Positions 9,903 to 21,289 of a stretch of 64,000 nt of DNA are shown piece by piece. The stretch lies in the NCBI GenBank assembly GCA_950295325.1, contig OX485803.1, positions 58,109,554 to 58,173,553 on the forward strand, read 5' to 3'. The position numbers and the translations under genes are program-made. Position 1 is the stretch's first letter; each line of letters opens with the position of its first letter. Source of the DNA: Polytrichum commune. Taxonomy: Eukaryota > Streptophyta > Polytrichopsida > Polytrichales > Polytrichaceae. The notes beneath the pieces were generated by a model. It made no database searches. It saw only the letters and a list, made by a program, of their open reading frames with translations, and was not told the DNA's origin.

Positions 9903-10316
9903 GTGGCTACATACTTAGTGAAGGATCACGTTGAGAAATCAGGTTCTAAGGTGGTGAATGACACCTCTCAAAACATCATTAACATTAGATTTGTATATGT
10001 GATAAAAGGTAAAACGACCATACCATCTTTCGTAGAGGTGGTTGACATCAAGAAGTCTTCTAATCATTGTGTCATTTTAAATATATGTGAATCCTCCACC
10101 ACCGGTGTTCTCAATTATATGGGGCTAGTGATCCCTACCACAAAATCAGACACAATTAATATTTGTAGGAGATTGACGGAATTTGGTTTCATGTGGTTTG
10201 CTAAGGACCAAAAATTGTCAAACAATATCGCAAAGAGATTTATTTCCATGGTTGTTGATTTGAAAGCCCTCATTCCTGCGCTAACACAAAAGAAGGCAAG
10301 AAGAGGATCCAAGTAG
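9903..10316 (+). CDS. Hypothetical protein or exon, 137 aa
   Basis: An open frame of 137 codons with a plausible protein-like composition. It contains NIRFVYVIKGKTTIPSFVEV and a C-terminal half with ICRRLTEFGFMWFAKDQK, ending in a basic tail (KKARRGSK). I do not recognise the family. The ORF at 10565-10804 begins 250 bp downstream on the same strand and has similar character, so the two could be exons or fragments of one decayed gene. Neither has a clear promoter or splice consensus. It may be a captured or transposon-derived fragment, and chance is not excluded. Confidence 0.3.
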   Translation: MATYLVKDHVEKSGSKVVNDTSQNIINIRFVYVIKGKTTIPSFVEVVDIKKSSNHCVILNICESSTTGVLNYMGLVIPTTKSDTINICRRLTEFGFMWFAKDQKLSNNIAKRFISMVVDLKALIPALTQKKARRGSK

Positions 10317-10564
10317 GGATCATGAGAATTCTTAGTCAAGTAGTTTGGGGGTGTGAAGCTCTTGACAATGTTGAAGTACACAGAGTGAAAGGGCCATGTG
10401 AAAGTCTACAACATGCACCAACTATGTGGATACATAGGCAAGTTATAAAGGTTTATCGTCAACATTTGATGGATGAGGTAATTGCGCTACATGGATCTTG
10501 AGATAGAGTTCCAATCTTTGTGATGCATGTCAAATGGTATAGACAGACCAAGGAATAGAACCCT

Positions 10565-10804
10565 TTGTCTAAAAAACCTCAATCCAAGCAAGCTATGTTG
10601 GAAAGACATTTATGGGTTATTGGATGTGAACACATAGTAGAGGCAATGAGGGCAAAGATTAACAACCAGAATTTTGCTAGCCAAGAAGATATTAAGGTTG
10701 ATTGTAGTTTCCACAAGATTGTGGTTGTGTGGTCAGTGGACAAAGAGAAAGTGATGCACATGTCTAAAGTGTTGAACTCCAAAATCCATGAAACCAAAAA
10801 TTAA
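10565..10804 (+). CDS. Hypothetical protein fragment, 79 aa
   Basis: An open frame that probably extends upstream of its nominal start. The translation includes MLERHLWVIGCEHIVEAMRA and a C-terminal VVWSVDKEKVMHMSKVLNSK. It looks protein-like (mixed helix and strand, few low-complexity runs) but matches nothing I know. See the neighbouring 137-codon ORF at 9903-10316. Confidence 0.25.
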   Translation: MSKKPQSKQAMLERHLWVIGCEHIVEAMRAKINNQNFASQEDIKVDCSFHKIVVVWSVDKEKVMHMSKVLNSKIHETKN

Positions 10805-10890
10805 TTAATTAATTTTTAAATTAAATGAAATTGACTGGTGCAACCCAATTTTTTAGGTTGGCCAGTCAAATGAATTGGATGCATAGTGAG

Positions 10891-11300
10891 GTCAACCTAA
10901 ATTTTCATGTCGACCGATCAAAATGACCAGTCAATTTTTGTTTTTTATAAATGTCGCTCAAGGCCTATCACGTGTGTTGCCTATCTTGTCCCGTCCAATG
11001 GGACAACTTTGCTTTGAATATTGTTTTTAGGAATAGGGAGATTTTAAGGATTGCAATAAATTCTTGTTGGGGGGATAAATAGAAGAAGAAGAAAAAATTA
11101 AAAATATATATTAAAAAAACATGTATACTTAATTAGAGAAAATATTTATAAGAACAAGTTGCTACTAATTACAATCACTTGAATTCAATACATTCTTTTG
11201 AACTAAATTTTTAGATCTCCTTGATTCCAAAAAAAAAATTATAAGTGTAGTCGATCGAACAAAAACCAATCGAATTATAAATTTATATTGTTTATCAAAT
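10891..11300. repeat. Direct repeat R2, copy 1
   Basis: Aligns with 12031-12520. Both begin with a TCAAC(C/T)TAAATTTTCATG block, continue through AAAATGACCAGTCAA, an AAGGATTGCAATA block and a TTTGAACTAAAT block, and end in an AT-rich ATTATAA region. The copies are diverged. Offset is 1140 bp. Confidence 0.7.
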
Positions 11301-11337
11301 TTAAAAAATAACTATTTATTCTACTTTGAATTTTTTT

Positions 11338-11805
11338 CCTCATCGTCGTTTACTTTTGCAAGCAATAAAGCAGCATCCCATTCCAAACTAAAAATAAAAC
11401 ACTCTTAATTTTTTCATTCGTAAAAAAAGATCAAGAGAATGATATCACCTTATCCTAATTTGCCGTTCATCACATGGGAGCATTGTATGTCATGCGTGGG
11501 CATACTTCACAATGGCATTGCCGATACCCAATCATGAAACATTTGCAATGCAAAAATAAGATCAATATAATCATATCAAGCCCATGTGATATACAAATCA
11601 GAGAGTGTTGCTTCTTGTTTCACTATGTCTCAATGTTTTGTATTTTAGGGGATAATTAGTGGTTTATGTTATACAAATTAATATTTTAATGATGTCTCAT
11701 ATTGCACAAATAATAAAATTTTAGAGCCAAGTTTCATCTTCCCAGCACAAAGGACTTTGATCAAGGCTACGGATGATCTCTTGATCTCTTTGACTCAAGG
11801 TTATC
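11338..11805. repeat. Dispersed repeat R1, copy 2 (empty site for element A)
   Basis: Homologous to the flanks of element A (2291-2428 and 2936-3265). At 11461-11487 the sequence reads straight through the insertion point with the same length as the occupied locus minus the element and one TSD copy. Confidence 0.75.
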
Positions 11806-12030
11806 CCTATCCGGCGAAAGGACAAGGACCATGCCATTCGTCTAGACAAAAGTGGATTAAAAAAACCTTATTCCCAAAGGATAAAATGAACCAATCAGAA
11901 CGTTCCATATAAATGAATTGGTCAATGGATGGCCAGCTTTTAAATTTTGAGATCTAAATTTTTTTTTTAAAAAAAAAACATTAAACAAACAAGCAAGCAA
12001 AAATGTTTAAATAATTAAATTAAATTTACC

Positions 12031-12520
12031 AATCAACTTAAATTTTCATGCCGATTGGTCAAAATGACCAGTCAACTAGGCAAGATGACTTAAATTTTCA
12101 AGTCAATTGGTCTAAACAACTAGTCAATAGAAATTATATATTATTATTTTTTATTGTCAATCAAGGATTGTCAAGTGGAATAGCCATCCCAACCCATTCA
12201 ATGGGACTACTTATTTTTATTATTGTTGTTATTAGTGGGAAGTTTATAAGGATTGCAATAGATTCCCACCAAAGGAAAATTTTATTGGAAAACCAAAAGA
12301 AACAAACAAAAAGTAATTTTAAAATAAATGCACTCAACTAGAGAAATTTAAAAAATAGTAGGTGCTACTCATTCCAATCAAATTGAATTCAAATTATTTC
12401 TTTGAACTAAATCATTAGATCTTCTTGACTCATACAAAAATTATAAATATAATTACAATAAACTTCTAATTGCAATAATCGATCAAATATAAATCAACCA
12501 AACAATAAATTTGGATTGTT
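12031..12520. repeat. Direct repeat R2, copy 2
   Basis: Second copy of the 10891-11300 repeat. The two copies bracket about 0.73 kb containing R1 copy 2, so the arrangement is a tandem 1.14-kb duplication or an LTR-like pair. No TG...CA ends or primer-binding site were seen, so the LTR reading is not favoured. Confidence 0.7.
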
Positions 12521-12539
12521 GATAAGCTATAGTCAATGA

Positions 12540-12929
12540 TTACTTTATTTTAATTTTTTTGGTAGTAGACCACATAACATTACTCAACATACAATTCTCA
12601 TTTCGTGGGCCCTTAAAAACATAATAGTGAGATGCTTGAAAAATTGCGTAGAAAGACTCAGATTTAGACTGAACTCCAAGCATCACACTGTTACATTCTA
12701 GATCCCTAACGAAGGAATTGACTTGAGGCTTTCTTCCAAGACCAGGACAATTATCCATGACAACTCGATAAGTAGCTGGCAAGTTTACATGTATCCCTAG
12801 GCGTCGGGTTATCTTCTCTTCCCCGCCACTCTTGTAGCCATCACCCGTGATTCGCAAGGGTCCACGTCGTTGAGTAATGTCATGAAAGTAAAGCACATAT
12901 GACAACAACAATTTTATAAATAAATTCAA
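12540..12929 (-). CDS. Hypothetical ORF, 129 aa
   Basis: A 129-codon open frame on the minus strand that is more GC-rich than its surroundings. The central part includes LPATYRVVMDNCPGLGRKP and LECNSVMLGVQSKSESFYAIF. The ends of the ORF are hydrophobic or lysine-rich and look like AT-rich noise. I do not recognise it. It could be a captured exon or old gene fragment; it could also be chance. Confidence 0.25.
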   Translation of the reverse strand: MNLFIKLLLSYVLYFHDITQRRGPLRITGDGYKSGGEEKITRRLGIHVNLPATYRVVMDNCPGLGRKPQVNSFVRDLECNSVMLGVQSKSESFYAIFQASHYYVFKGPRNENCMLSNVMWSTTKKIKIK

Positions 12930-13559
12930 AATTTGTTGTCAATCATGGTTACTTTGAGAATTTTTTTTCTTCAAATGAAATGTTGGATTTAGCTGACCGT
13001 TGAGAGTAATCCATTAGTGAATACATTAAAACACATCAAGTCAATTATTAAGTATAGTTGAGCGGAGAAAATAAAAAGAATATAAAATATAGATCACTAG
13101 ATTTCGCCAATTGTTAGATCCACACTAGGCTTGTCATTATCATGTTTGTCATGTATGCCACCATCCTGTCCGAGTACTAGACCCAAAAAATCTACATACA
13201 AATCCACTCAGCGAAGTAAAGGCTAAAGGATCATTTTGAAAAAGACATTAGCATGAACTAAAAAGCCATACTTCCTCATATAATACCATGAAACTTTAAG
13301 TGATGCAATGACTAAAGTTTACTACCCATAAACCTAAAAAACTCGGTAGTCATAGTCATGGTCATCATGGTCATGTTGGATGATGGTTGTGTCATGCTTT
13401 ATTTTTTGGAAAGAGCACATAATGAGGGAAGGAAGTCATGTGATCATGGGGAAGAGGGTGGTGGCGATCTGCCAGCAGAGGCCACAATGGGACTAGGTGA
13501 GGTGATGAGACGTAGGGGAAGGGGTCCCATGCCCCACCGAGGTAAATTAAAGCAACCTA

Positions 13560-13760
13560 ACTACTTAGGTGCCTAATTGCCTAGGCTAGTTAACTAGGCT
13601 AGCCTAGGGGCCTTGGTAGGGTGGTTAATGTAGGCTAGGCTATTGGGTAGGGGGTAGGTAGTTGGATAGGTAGATTAATAAGGACCAATAAATAAGCAGG
13701 TCAATAGGTCAAGAAGGCATGTAGGTTGATAGGTAGGTCAATGGGAGGCAAGTTTTGGTT
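13560..13760. repeat. Degenerate TAGG-rich tract
   Basis: An irregular array of TAGG, CTAGG and TAGGTAGG words over about 200 bp. No fixed period. The short ORF just upstream at 13358-13576 is not convincing. Confidence 0.5.
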
Positions 13761-14330
13761 AAAATACTTAGGAGTTTCAGTCGAAATAACATGAGCATGG
13801 GGTGAAATAGAGGTCATTTTCACCAAAAACCACAAAAATGTAGTGTTTAATCTTTTTCTAATATACATCATTCATGATTAATAAATCATATGTATGGTGT
13901 ATACTGTCAAAACAACATGATTGCTAATTCAATTTTCATTTGAAGGTTTTAAAATAGTTGGTTGTCGACAACAACATGTTGAGCATAAATGGATGACTCA
14001 CATAGTTTAATACATGATAAAAAAAATTTAATAAATACCAAAATAAATACCTTCACCTTAGCAGTCCAGTGAATCCAATAATCAACTGGTTAGTCCAAAA
14101 AATTTTGATTTTGTTGGGTTGCCCAACCAAGCAATTGATCAAATCTACAAATCAAATTACTCAACGTTAGCTCAATTGGTCGATCTTTTGGTCCACATTC
14201 ATTTTTTTTAAAATTAAAATTAAAACAAGATAATCAATAATAAAAAATACATTAAAAAATGATTGGTGAGGTTGACGGGTATACTAATCCAACTAACCTG
14301 GATTTTTAGGTTGATCAATTGACTAGCAAG

Positions 14331-16370
14331 CAATGATCGGGGAGAACCGGCGGTTCTTTACAAATGAACTGATTGCTTTGGACAAATAACCAGATATGAA
14401 AGAGTGTAGTCGGATGGGCATCCGATCCACCAAGGGAGGAAACCGGATATTGATGGGTATTCATTTTGAATCCCGGGATAATTCACGGGTTTCACTGTGT
14501 AAATCCCCAGATATTAAGCGTCCGCCTGAGGGTATTGGCAGATACCGGCCGACCACCGGGGACATGTGTTGGATCTCGGCCATGTATGGGGAGGGTCATG
14601 AGGGAGATTATGGTCCCCTCCCCCCGCCATTTCTCCACTCATTTTTCACTCTTGCCCTCCTCCCCTTGACCCTTCTCCTCCCCATCGCCATCGCTCTTGC
14701 CCTCCCCACCGCCCGTGCTGCCATTGCTCCCATCGCTCCCGGCCTCCATCGCCACTCTTTGGATCACTGCTCCAAAGTCGCTCGTCATCTCCGAAGTCGT
14801 TGCCCCTGCTCCGTCTGTAACTAATTTCCGATTCCTCCCAATCATTGGTATGGAGGTGGTGTTAGTATACTGATATTGATGAAGAATATTGATAGAGTGC
14901 ACATGTGAGCAACCTCCGTGTGAGCATATCTACTCAAGTTTTACATTAGGTTGGGCCTCTCAATCACTTTAGATGCCAACTTCTTTGTAAGTTTGTAGAA
15001 GGTTTTTTGGATTTCATGAAGGAGGTTTTCCATAAGTTTCTCTAAAGTGATCGGTAATGGTCCTGAAATCTTGAACTTCAACCCGTTATTTTCCAAAAAA
15101 TTGTTTAAACGGATTTTTTACCGCTCAATTTTTTTTACATCGGGATTTCATCGGGATTTTAATATGATTGAATGCCTTCATTACACTTACAAAATATACA
15201 TCATGAATTAATATGCCTTTATTACATATAAAATCCACTTTTACTTTCCAACAAGAAAGCCATCGAATAGTTTTATTCATAGCATGTAACTCAACTATCG
15301 CATCAAACAAACAAAGACAAGAGCACAAATAACTTAGCCACAATCTAGAGAGAAAAACTCAAGGGAGCCCATGGGCATTCCAAGAGCCTTCAGTTTGTTA
15401 AAACCTAGAAAAAGATGCAAATTCTAAAATCAATGAACATGGTAGCCATTGAGGATTATTGTCATATGACAATAATGTATGAAAACATAAATTGGATGTA
15501 ACCAACACATTCATTGTCAATTTTATCTCTAAACCTTAGGGCCCTTTTAGTAAATCAACCTTTGTTTCAAAATTCTTAATATTTTTTTAAAATGTAAACA
15601 CTAGAGAATAATAATACCTCTTCCTTATGTATAGTGTATATGCTAATCCCTCAAATAATACTCCTTCCTACAATCACGTAAGCTCATATGTGGTATGAAG
15701 AGTCCCCCCCCCCCCCCCATGTGCCTCCATCACATGTGACAACAATCTTGTTAGGTCCTGTCAAATTGGATAGGAGAGTGGATGGCAAAGATTTCAATGG
15801 GAAAACTTGATCTAAACTATTAAAAGACAAAAATGACTTCAAAAATTGGGATTATATTTTAAATGTTGATTCTAATTGACTACTTTTAAAAAATTAACAC
15901 TAGAAATATCACAAACATGTTCCCCACCTACTTGGGCTAAATTTTCTATTCTAAAATAATGGCCACAAACTATCATGTGTATTATGGGAAAGCAACTCTT
16001 CTCAATGTGGGATTGGTTATACATACCAACACAAGAAGGGTCAATTCTTCTTAGCTCCCTTTCAAACTTCCTATGAAACACCATTGGCCGGTTAAAGATG
16101 GTTTGCATTACCACCAACATAGATACAACATGCTTGTATTGTGTAACAAAAAGTAAAAGTACAATGCAATTTATTTCTTGGTTAATTACCAACTGATTGT
16201 TTTTTTTTTAAGTTAGTAGTGTTGAGCCTCTACCAATGGTCCTAATGTAGCATTCAAATCTATCCTATAGTCTAGATTTTGCATTGAGCCACAATTGACC
16301 ACAATCAACCAGGATCAACCACAAAAGAGGTTATCATTTTCAATCTTCCTATTTATAGCTTAAAATGAGA
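14331..16370. other. No gene recognised; scattered repeat fragments
   Basis: The left edge at 14331 carries CAATGATCGGGGAGAACC, resembling the right end of the hAT-like element at 58606-59076, but no matching partner or TSD was found. A C/T-rich stretch at 14610-14800 gives long ORFs of biased composition that I do not accept as genes. A dispersed repeat lies at 15150-15312 and a 15-base C run at 15704-15718. The rest shows nothing. Confidence 0.4.
15150..15312 (-). repeat. Dispersed repeat R3, minus-strand copy
   Basis: Its reverse complement aligns with 24937-25085, sharing TTGATGC, TTGCATGCTATG-like, GGATTTTA and AATAAAGGCATATTAA blocks. The minus-strand ORF here includes HAMNKTIRWLSCWKVKVDF, and the other copy encodes a similar but broken peptide, so the repeat may derive from a coding sequence. 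Family unknown. Confidence 0.6.
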
Positions 16371-16372
16371 TA

Positions 16373-16584
16373 CTCCCTCCATCTTAAAATGATTATCCTA
16401 CCCCCGATAGTTTTATGTCTCAAAAAGATTGTCCAAGATCAAATGTTTATTGATTTTGTTGATGTAGGAATTGTTTGACACACCAAATTATTTGGCAAAA
16501 TATTCAGCAAAATCAATAAACATTTGATCTTTTGGGGAGATAAAACTTTGGGGGGGTAGGACAATCATTTTGGGACGGAGGCAA
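16373..16584. mobile_element. Stowaway-like MITE (212 bp), TA TSD
   Basis: Starts CTCCCTCCATCTTAAAATGA and ends with the inverted GGGACGGAGGCAA, the Tc1/mariner-type Stowaway terminus (CTCCCTCCGTCCCAAAAT family). It is flanked by TA on both sides (16371-16372 and 16585-16586). The inner part is also an inverted repeat (GATCAAATGTTTATTGATTT and its complement), so the whole element can fold into one hairpin. Non-coding. Confidence 0.9.
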
Positions 16585-17577
16585 TATAACATGGATCCAA
16601 AAACTCATAAAGCCAATAGTGAGAATTTTTCAGCAAGTACTCTAGAATCTATTCATTTTTTCCTTAATGAAATGTTGTGTTGTATGTGAGGTCCAAGGCA
16701 TACATGAAAAGACAATTTTTTCCCTAAATGCAAGCAAAGCAAAAGTCCCCGAATCTTCCACCTCACTTATGCTTCTTCAAATGAATCAAAGTTTTCCTTA
16801 TTGGTATAGATCTAACCAATATACAAAAATATTATTAATCATTTTTAGGTGCTTGGATTTCGTCAAAAATAATGCAATTCTCATAATTAAATCAAATTTT
16901 ATTAAAATTATGTGAAAAGGAAAACTTGACATGTAGATCATGTTTAAGAGTACCCAAAAGATCATGGAGTTTGAAAATACCCATAATCGTATTATTTTGT
17001 GGATTTTAGGGTTGTTTAAAAAACATTAGTGACCATATTTAGGTCTCCAAAGCCTTTGGGAGTTAAAGGGCCCTTAGAATGTACACCCATTGTCTATATG
17101 TTAATGCCTAAGCACAAGAGGGGTTTTTTCTAAAAATATAAAATCTAAAAATTGAGGGTAAATTCGTGTAAAGGAGAAAACTTAAATAATATTTAGGAAA
17201 TTTATTTTCTTAAATTGGAAAGTTGTGCGGAAAGATCAAAGGCCCTGAAGTGAGTGACTTAGGTATATTAGAAATCACACAAGAAAAAGGGTAGGGTTGT
17301 TCTTATTCTTTGGAGCTATAAAGTACGATATTCTTAGTTCTAAGATAGCATTGAAGAAATATGAAATGTGTAGGTAGAATTAAGATAGGATGGGTGAAAA
17401 GAGAAAGTAGTAGAGAATTTGGAAACTCTAAGTTAGTGATTGGACATAGCTAGAGCTTTCGTAAAGTTTTGGCTTTTTGCAACTGAACGGGCATTCGTAT
17501 GTGTTGGAGTTGTGATGTAACTACCCACTTTTTTGGTCTGAATTGTGAGGATATGTCAAGGTTTGATCTTATTGGCC

Positions 17578-17797
17578 CTGGACGTTGCCTACTAAGATGT
17601 CCTTAACAAATTCGACTCAATTTGGGAAGTCAAAGGTCTTATTGTGACCCAAAGCAACTTAGTGGTCACGTGGAAGATTAGACCTCATATGGACATTATT
17701 TCTTGATTTCTCCTCATGTCATGCTGATTCTCCCAAGGTGGTTGTGTTTGGTTCCTTTTCTTGCGACTGTATTTTCAATTTGTGCCCAAAAAAAAAT
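17578..17797 (+). repeat. Dispersed repeat R4, plus-strand copy
   Basis: Aligns with the reverse complement of 51373-51594. Shared blocks include GGACGTTGC, TCAAAGGTCTTATTGTGACC, CTTAGTGGTCACGTGGAAG and CCCAAGGTGGTTGT. No ORF is conserved. It could be the end of a larger transposon whose other parts are missing. Confidence 0.7.
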
Positions 17798-18547
17798 AAA
17801 AAATAAATCTTATTGTTTTGTTGGGTTTTTTTCTTGGTTTTTAAAATCACAACGTGGAAAATAAAAATAAACTTTAAATTATACTAACTTATAACAACCC
17901 AATAAAAAGAGAAGGTAGAAGATGGTATAATTTAAGGGTGCTGAAATTGACAAAAACAACTTCATGAAAATAGCATCCCTTTAAATACTCAGTTCTTGCA
18001 TGTGGTTCCTTGCCCTGAATATAAGTGACCCAGATTAAAATTATTTATAAAAAAATTAAAAATTTTGAAAAAAAAAACCACATCCGTAAGGTTGGATTAT
18101 GCATCGGAGGTTACAACCATAAAATTAAAGTACTTAGAAGTATCAAAACGTTGGCTTGAAAATCCATTAAAATAACAAACTACATTAGTTTCACATTATT
18201 TTTTTATGCATGTGCACACCATGATGTGTGTATCATGCCCTATAAAAGTTGCCATGGAAATCTTATAATTTGCTACTTTTCTAAGAGTTTCAAGTCATGT
18301 GTACCACAAATTTATTGATTTTCCAAGAATATCCATTTGTGTCCAGATCTAAGGGCCACTTCACACACGAGCCAAGGGCCACCACCATGGAATGGTGATA
18401 GTCAAATGGTCACATCTTTGACAATGGTGTTCAGCTACCCATTGTGTGTGGGGATAGGTTCTCAAACATAGTGTGAAGTGAAAATGGACCATGTTGAGGG
18501 ACCGTTACTTATTTTATTAGTGGGAAAAGAGGGGCAGCCCTACCTCA

Positions 18548-18874
18548 CTACACTAAATAGGTAGATTAGTGTTGGAAACACTAATAGTCGACGAAAATGC
18601 TAAATGTAAATTGTCTTCATAGTGTTAGAACACTAAATGTCAACTCTAACACTATTTGTACCAAGTAGTAACTTTAAATATTTACATGAGCGCATTTAGT
18701 GTTAGATGATATTTTGTAAATCTTGGAATGAAGAATTGAAGGAAGAAGAACATGAGAACCTCATAAAAGGTATAATTTGTTCAAACCCTATTCAAACACT
18801 AATTGTAATATCAGTTGAAAATTAGTGTTTTAGGTAACTATTGCATCTAACACTAATCTACCTATTTAGTGTAG
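18548..18874. mobile_element. Nested MITE (327 bp) with 26-bp perfect TIRs
   Basis: The ends are perfect 26-bp inverted repeats beginning CTACACTAAATAGGTAGATT. The left end is preceded by CA, giving CACTACACTAAAT, which resembles CACTA-type termini; the right end lacks the matching TG. No clear target duplication was found. It lies between the Harbinger left end and the transposase start, where it interrupts the sequence after AAAAGAGGGGCAGCCCT. Confidence 0.75.
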
Positions 18875-18945
18875 CTACATATCTTCATTCTCTCTTTTTT
18901 AACTTTCTTTTTGAGTTTTACATCCGTGAGGGAAAGAAAAAAAGC

Positions 18946-20258
18946 ATGATGGATCATATTGAGAGAAAAAGGAGGATTCTTATTGCATTGGCTTTATATT
19001 GGTGTTTGCACATGATTGTGCAACATGTGCTTGATATGCAAGCATGGGCACTCAATGGAGAATGGGAAAATGCCCTGATTTTGAGCATTTACTTTGACAG
19101 TATGAAGATGAGCGATTATAGTCTGTGGGCATTTGAGAGAAATGTAGGGTTCACCGATAGGTTATTATTGGGTTCTTTCACGGAAAAAATGTTCAAACAA
19201 AGAACTCGTGTATGTCACAACACATTCAAGTTTCTTTGTGAGATGTTAGGTCCGTATTTACAGAGAAAGAATACACATATGAGAGAGACAATTTCAGTTG
19301 AGAGTAGAATTGCAATGTCATTACAGAGGCTTGGGACTAGAAATACTTTGTATATTGTAGGGGAGGTATATGGGGTGGCTGAAAGTACAATTTTAGAGAT
19401 AATTAGGAATTTTTGTAGATTGGTAAGAATGCATTTGCAAGGGACTTTTATATAATTTTCAAGTCCAACTTGGTTTAGGATTTTAACTCAAGAATTTAAG
19501 GCCCTTCATGGAATACCTCATATTATAAGAGCAATCGATGGATTTTACATTCCATTCCTTGCATCTATACTTAGAGGAGCGAATTATTATTGTAGGAAAT
19601 CATTTCATCCACCTTTATTGCAAGATATAGTAGATACAAAATGTATCTTTTGGGATTATAAATTCGGATGAGCAAGTTGTATGCACGATTAGACATTGTT
19701 TCAATTGATAAAAGTTGGAAGAGATTACATTAAAGGCAAATTCTTATCTTATAAGCTGATTGGAAATTACGCATATTCAATACAACCATACATTTACAGC
19801 CCATTCAAATGGTGTGCAGAAGGTTTACAAGCTTAATAAGAAAATTGGAATTTCATTCAAAATTCTACTTATATGTGTCTAGAACGTGATTTCAAAATAT
19901 TGAAAGGCAAATGATGAATCATTATAAGAAGAATTGATATATCATTACGACATATGGTTGATATAGTTGCTACATGTATTGTACTACACAATATGTGTAT
20001 AATTGGAAATGACAAATTTGATATAGAATGGATAAAAGAATCTAAAAGAGAACTGAATAGACGTATAGATAGTACATTATTCAAAGAAGGACAAGAAATA
20101 AGAGTTGAATTAGCAGCAATAGGTGAGATCAAAAATATCACTATTACATAAAATAATGCAGGAAGAATGGAAGAGGTTGACAAAGGTACTGAAATTTTCT
20201 TGATAAAAGAAAATAAAAAAGATGAAGATTTATTGCTGGAAGCTATAAAATGCATATA
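18946..20258 (+). pseudogene. PIF/Harbinger transposase (DDE_Tnp_4), broken
   Basis: The first part is open from MMDHIERKRR (18946) to a stop at 19455. It includes ALYWCLHM, SDYSLWAFERNVGFTDRLLL, FKFLCEMLGPYL and IVGEVYGVAESTI, the usual N-terminal order in plant Harbinger transposases. Beyond that the family pattern continues in other frames. RAIDGFYIP carries the first catalytic Asp near 19535, and YYCRKSFHPPLLQDIVDTKC follows. WDYKFG, then a stop-broken HD.TLF segment, marks the second Asp, and KVGRDYIKGKFL comes next. LERDFKILKG supplies the Glu near 19890. VDIVATCIVLHNMCIIGND and an acidic tail with ELAAIGE end it. Several stops and at least two frameshifts make it inactive. The intact protein would cut and rejoin DNA at the element TIRs, usually with a Myb-like partner. 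Confidence 0.9.
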
Positions 20259-20259
20259 G

Positions 20260-21230
20260 CAATAGCCAAATCTTTATGGCAAATAAAGCTTCAATAAAAT
20301 TCTAACCTACAATTCCAGGATATAGATACTGATTTTTATATGAATAAATAGCTATAATTTCTATATTAAGGCTCCCATATGAGCATCCATATTTTTCAAT
20401 AAATATATTATTACTTGAAACGAGAAAATCAAACTAAAAAAATTATTAACTATCTATTCTAAAAATCCTTCCATTATGTCTTAATTTTTTTCTTTTTGTC
20501 CTTTATGACGCTTGCACGTGAATTTTATTGTATGGTTTGCATACTGTGATGGTCATCATCCTCTTGAGCACTTGATGACATCTTATTGACTATATTTGCA
20601 CGTTGTTCATTTCACATATCCATCTGCTCATAATACTAACATTCTATTTTATCATGTCCTGGAATTTTATTTGAACGTTTATCGTTTTTGTATTCCATCA
20701 GCAAAATCTTATATTTTTTTCTTACATATCAACCAAGTTTTGCCAAAATTGCGCAAATTGAATACCATACGAGCATACAAACAATGCAATGGGATCAAAT
20801 ATTATATCTTAGAAATTCTATCAATTGGAGAGGAGGGTCCTTGTGGTCTATATGAGCCTCTGAGCTTTTTTATAATGAAGAGGTCTCAGGATCCATTCCC
20901 GACACCGACAAAATGCCTAAATCCTCAATGGGGGGAAAAGGGGGGCAGGGGCCCAGGTCAAGAGGCAAAGGTCAAGGCCTTAAAAAATATCCAATTGGCC
21001 CAATCTGAATTTGAATTTTTGTAATTATTTAAAAAAAATATCAATGTTTTTAATTCATAAATTCATACCTTGTTTTCTACAGATTTTGCAAATTCTTCTT
21101 CCATCTCGCCACGAATGGCTATGAGAATTTCTATCTCATAATCTCGCCATTTAATAGGGATCTCTTCTTCACCTTCCGAATCTCCCAACTCCACTTCATC
21201 TACTTTTTTTTTGTGTTCCTTTTGATTTCA
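20260..21230. other. Harbinger interior, no further gene
   Basis: AT-rich DNA between the transposase pseudogene and the nested block. The 142-codon ORF at 20596-21024 has a biased translation and no recognisable motif. Confidence 0.4.
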
Positions 21231-21233
21231 AAG

Positions 21234-21281
21234 TTGTGATACTTTTGGGCCACCCCCTTCCGAGGGAGCCTAAAAGTATCA
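21234..21281. repeat. Short hairpin
   Basis: GTGATACTTTTGGG is followed 20 bases later by its near-complement CCTAAAAGTATCAC, giving a 13-14 bp stem. It sits at the start of the block that interrupts the Harbinger interior. Function unknown. Confidence 0.6.
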
Positions 21282-21289
21282 CACAAGCC

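Noticed and set aside
10891-12520. LTR retrotransposon with R2 copies as LTRs
   Set aside because: No TG/CA ends, primer-binding site, polypurine tract or target duplication. The interior is a repeat also found at 2.3 kb without R2.
14396-14824. 142-codon ORF with an LPLTLLLPIAIALALP-type hydrophobic stretch
   Set aside because: Its end is driven by a C/T-rich tract. Three frames are open over the same stretch, and no family is recognised.
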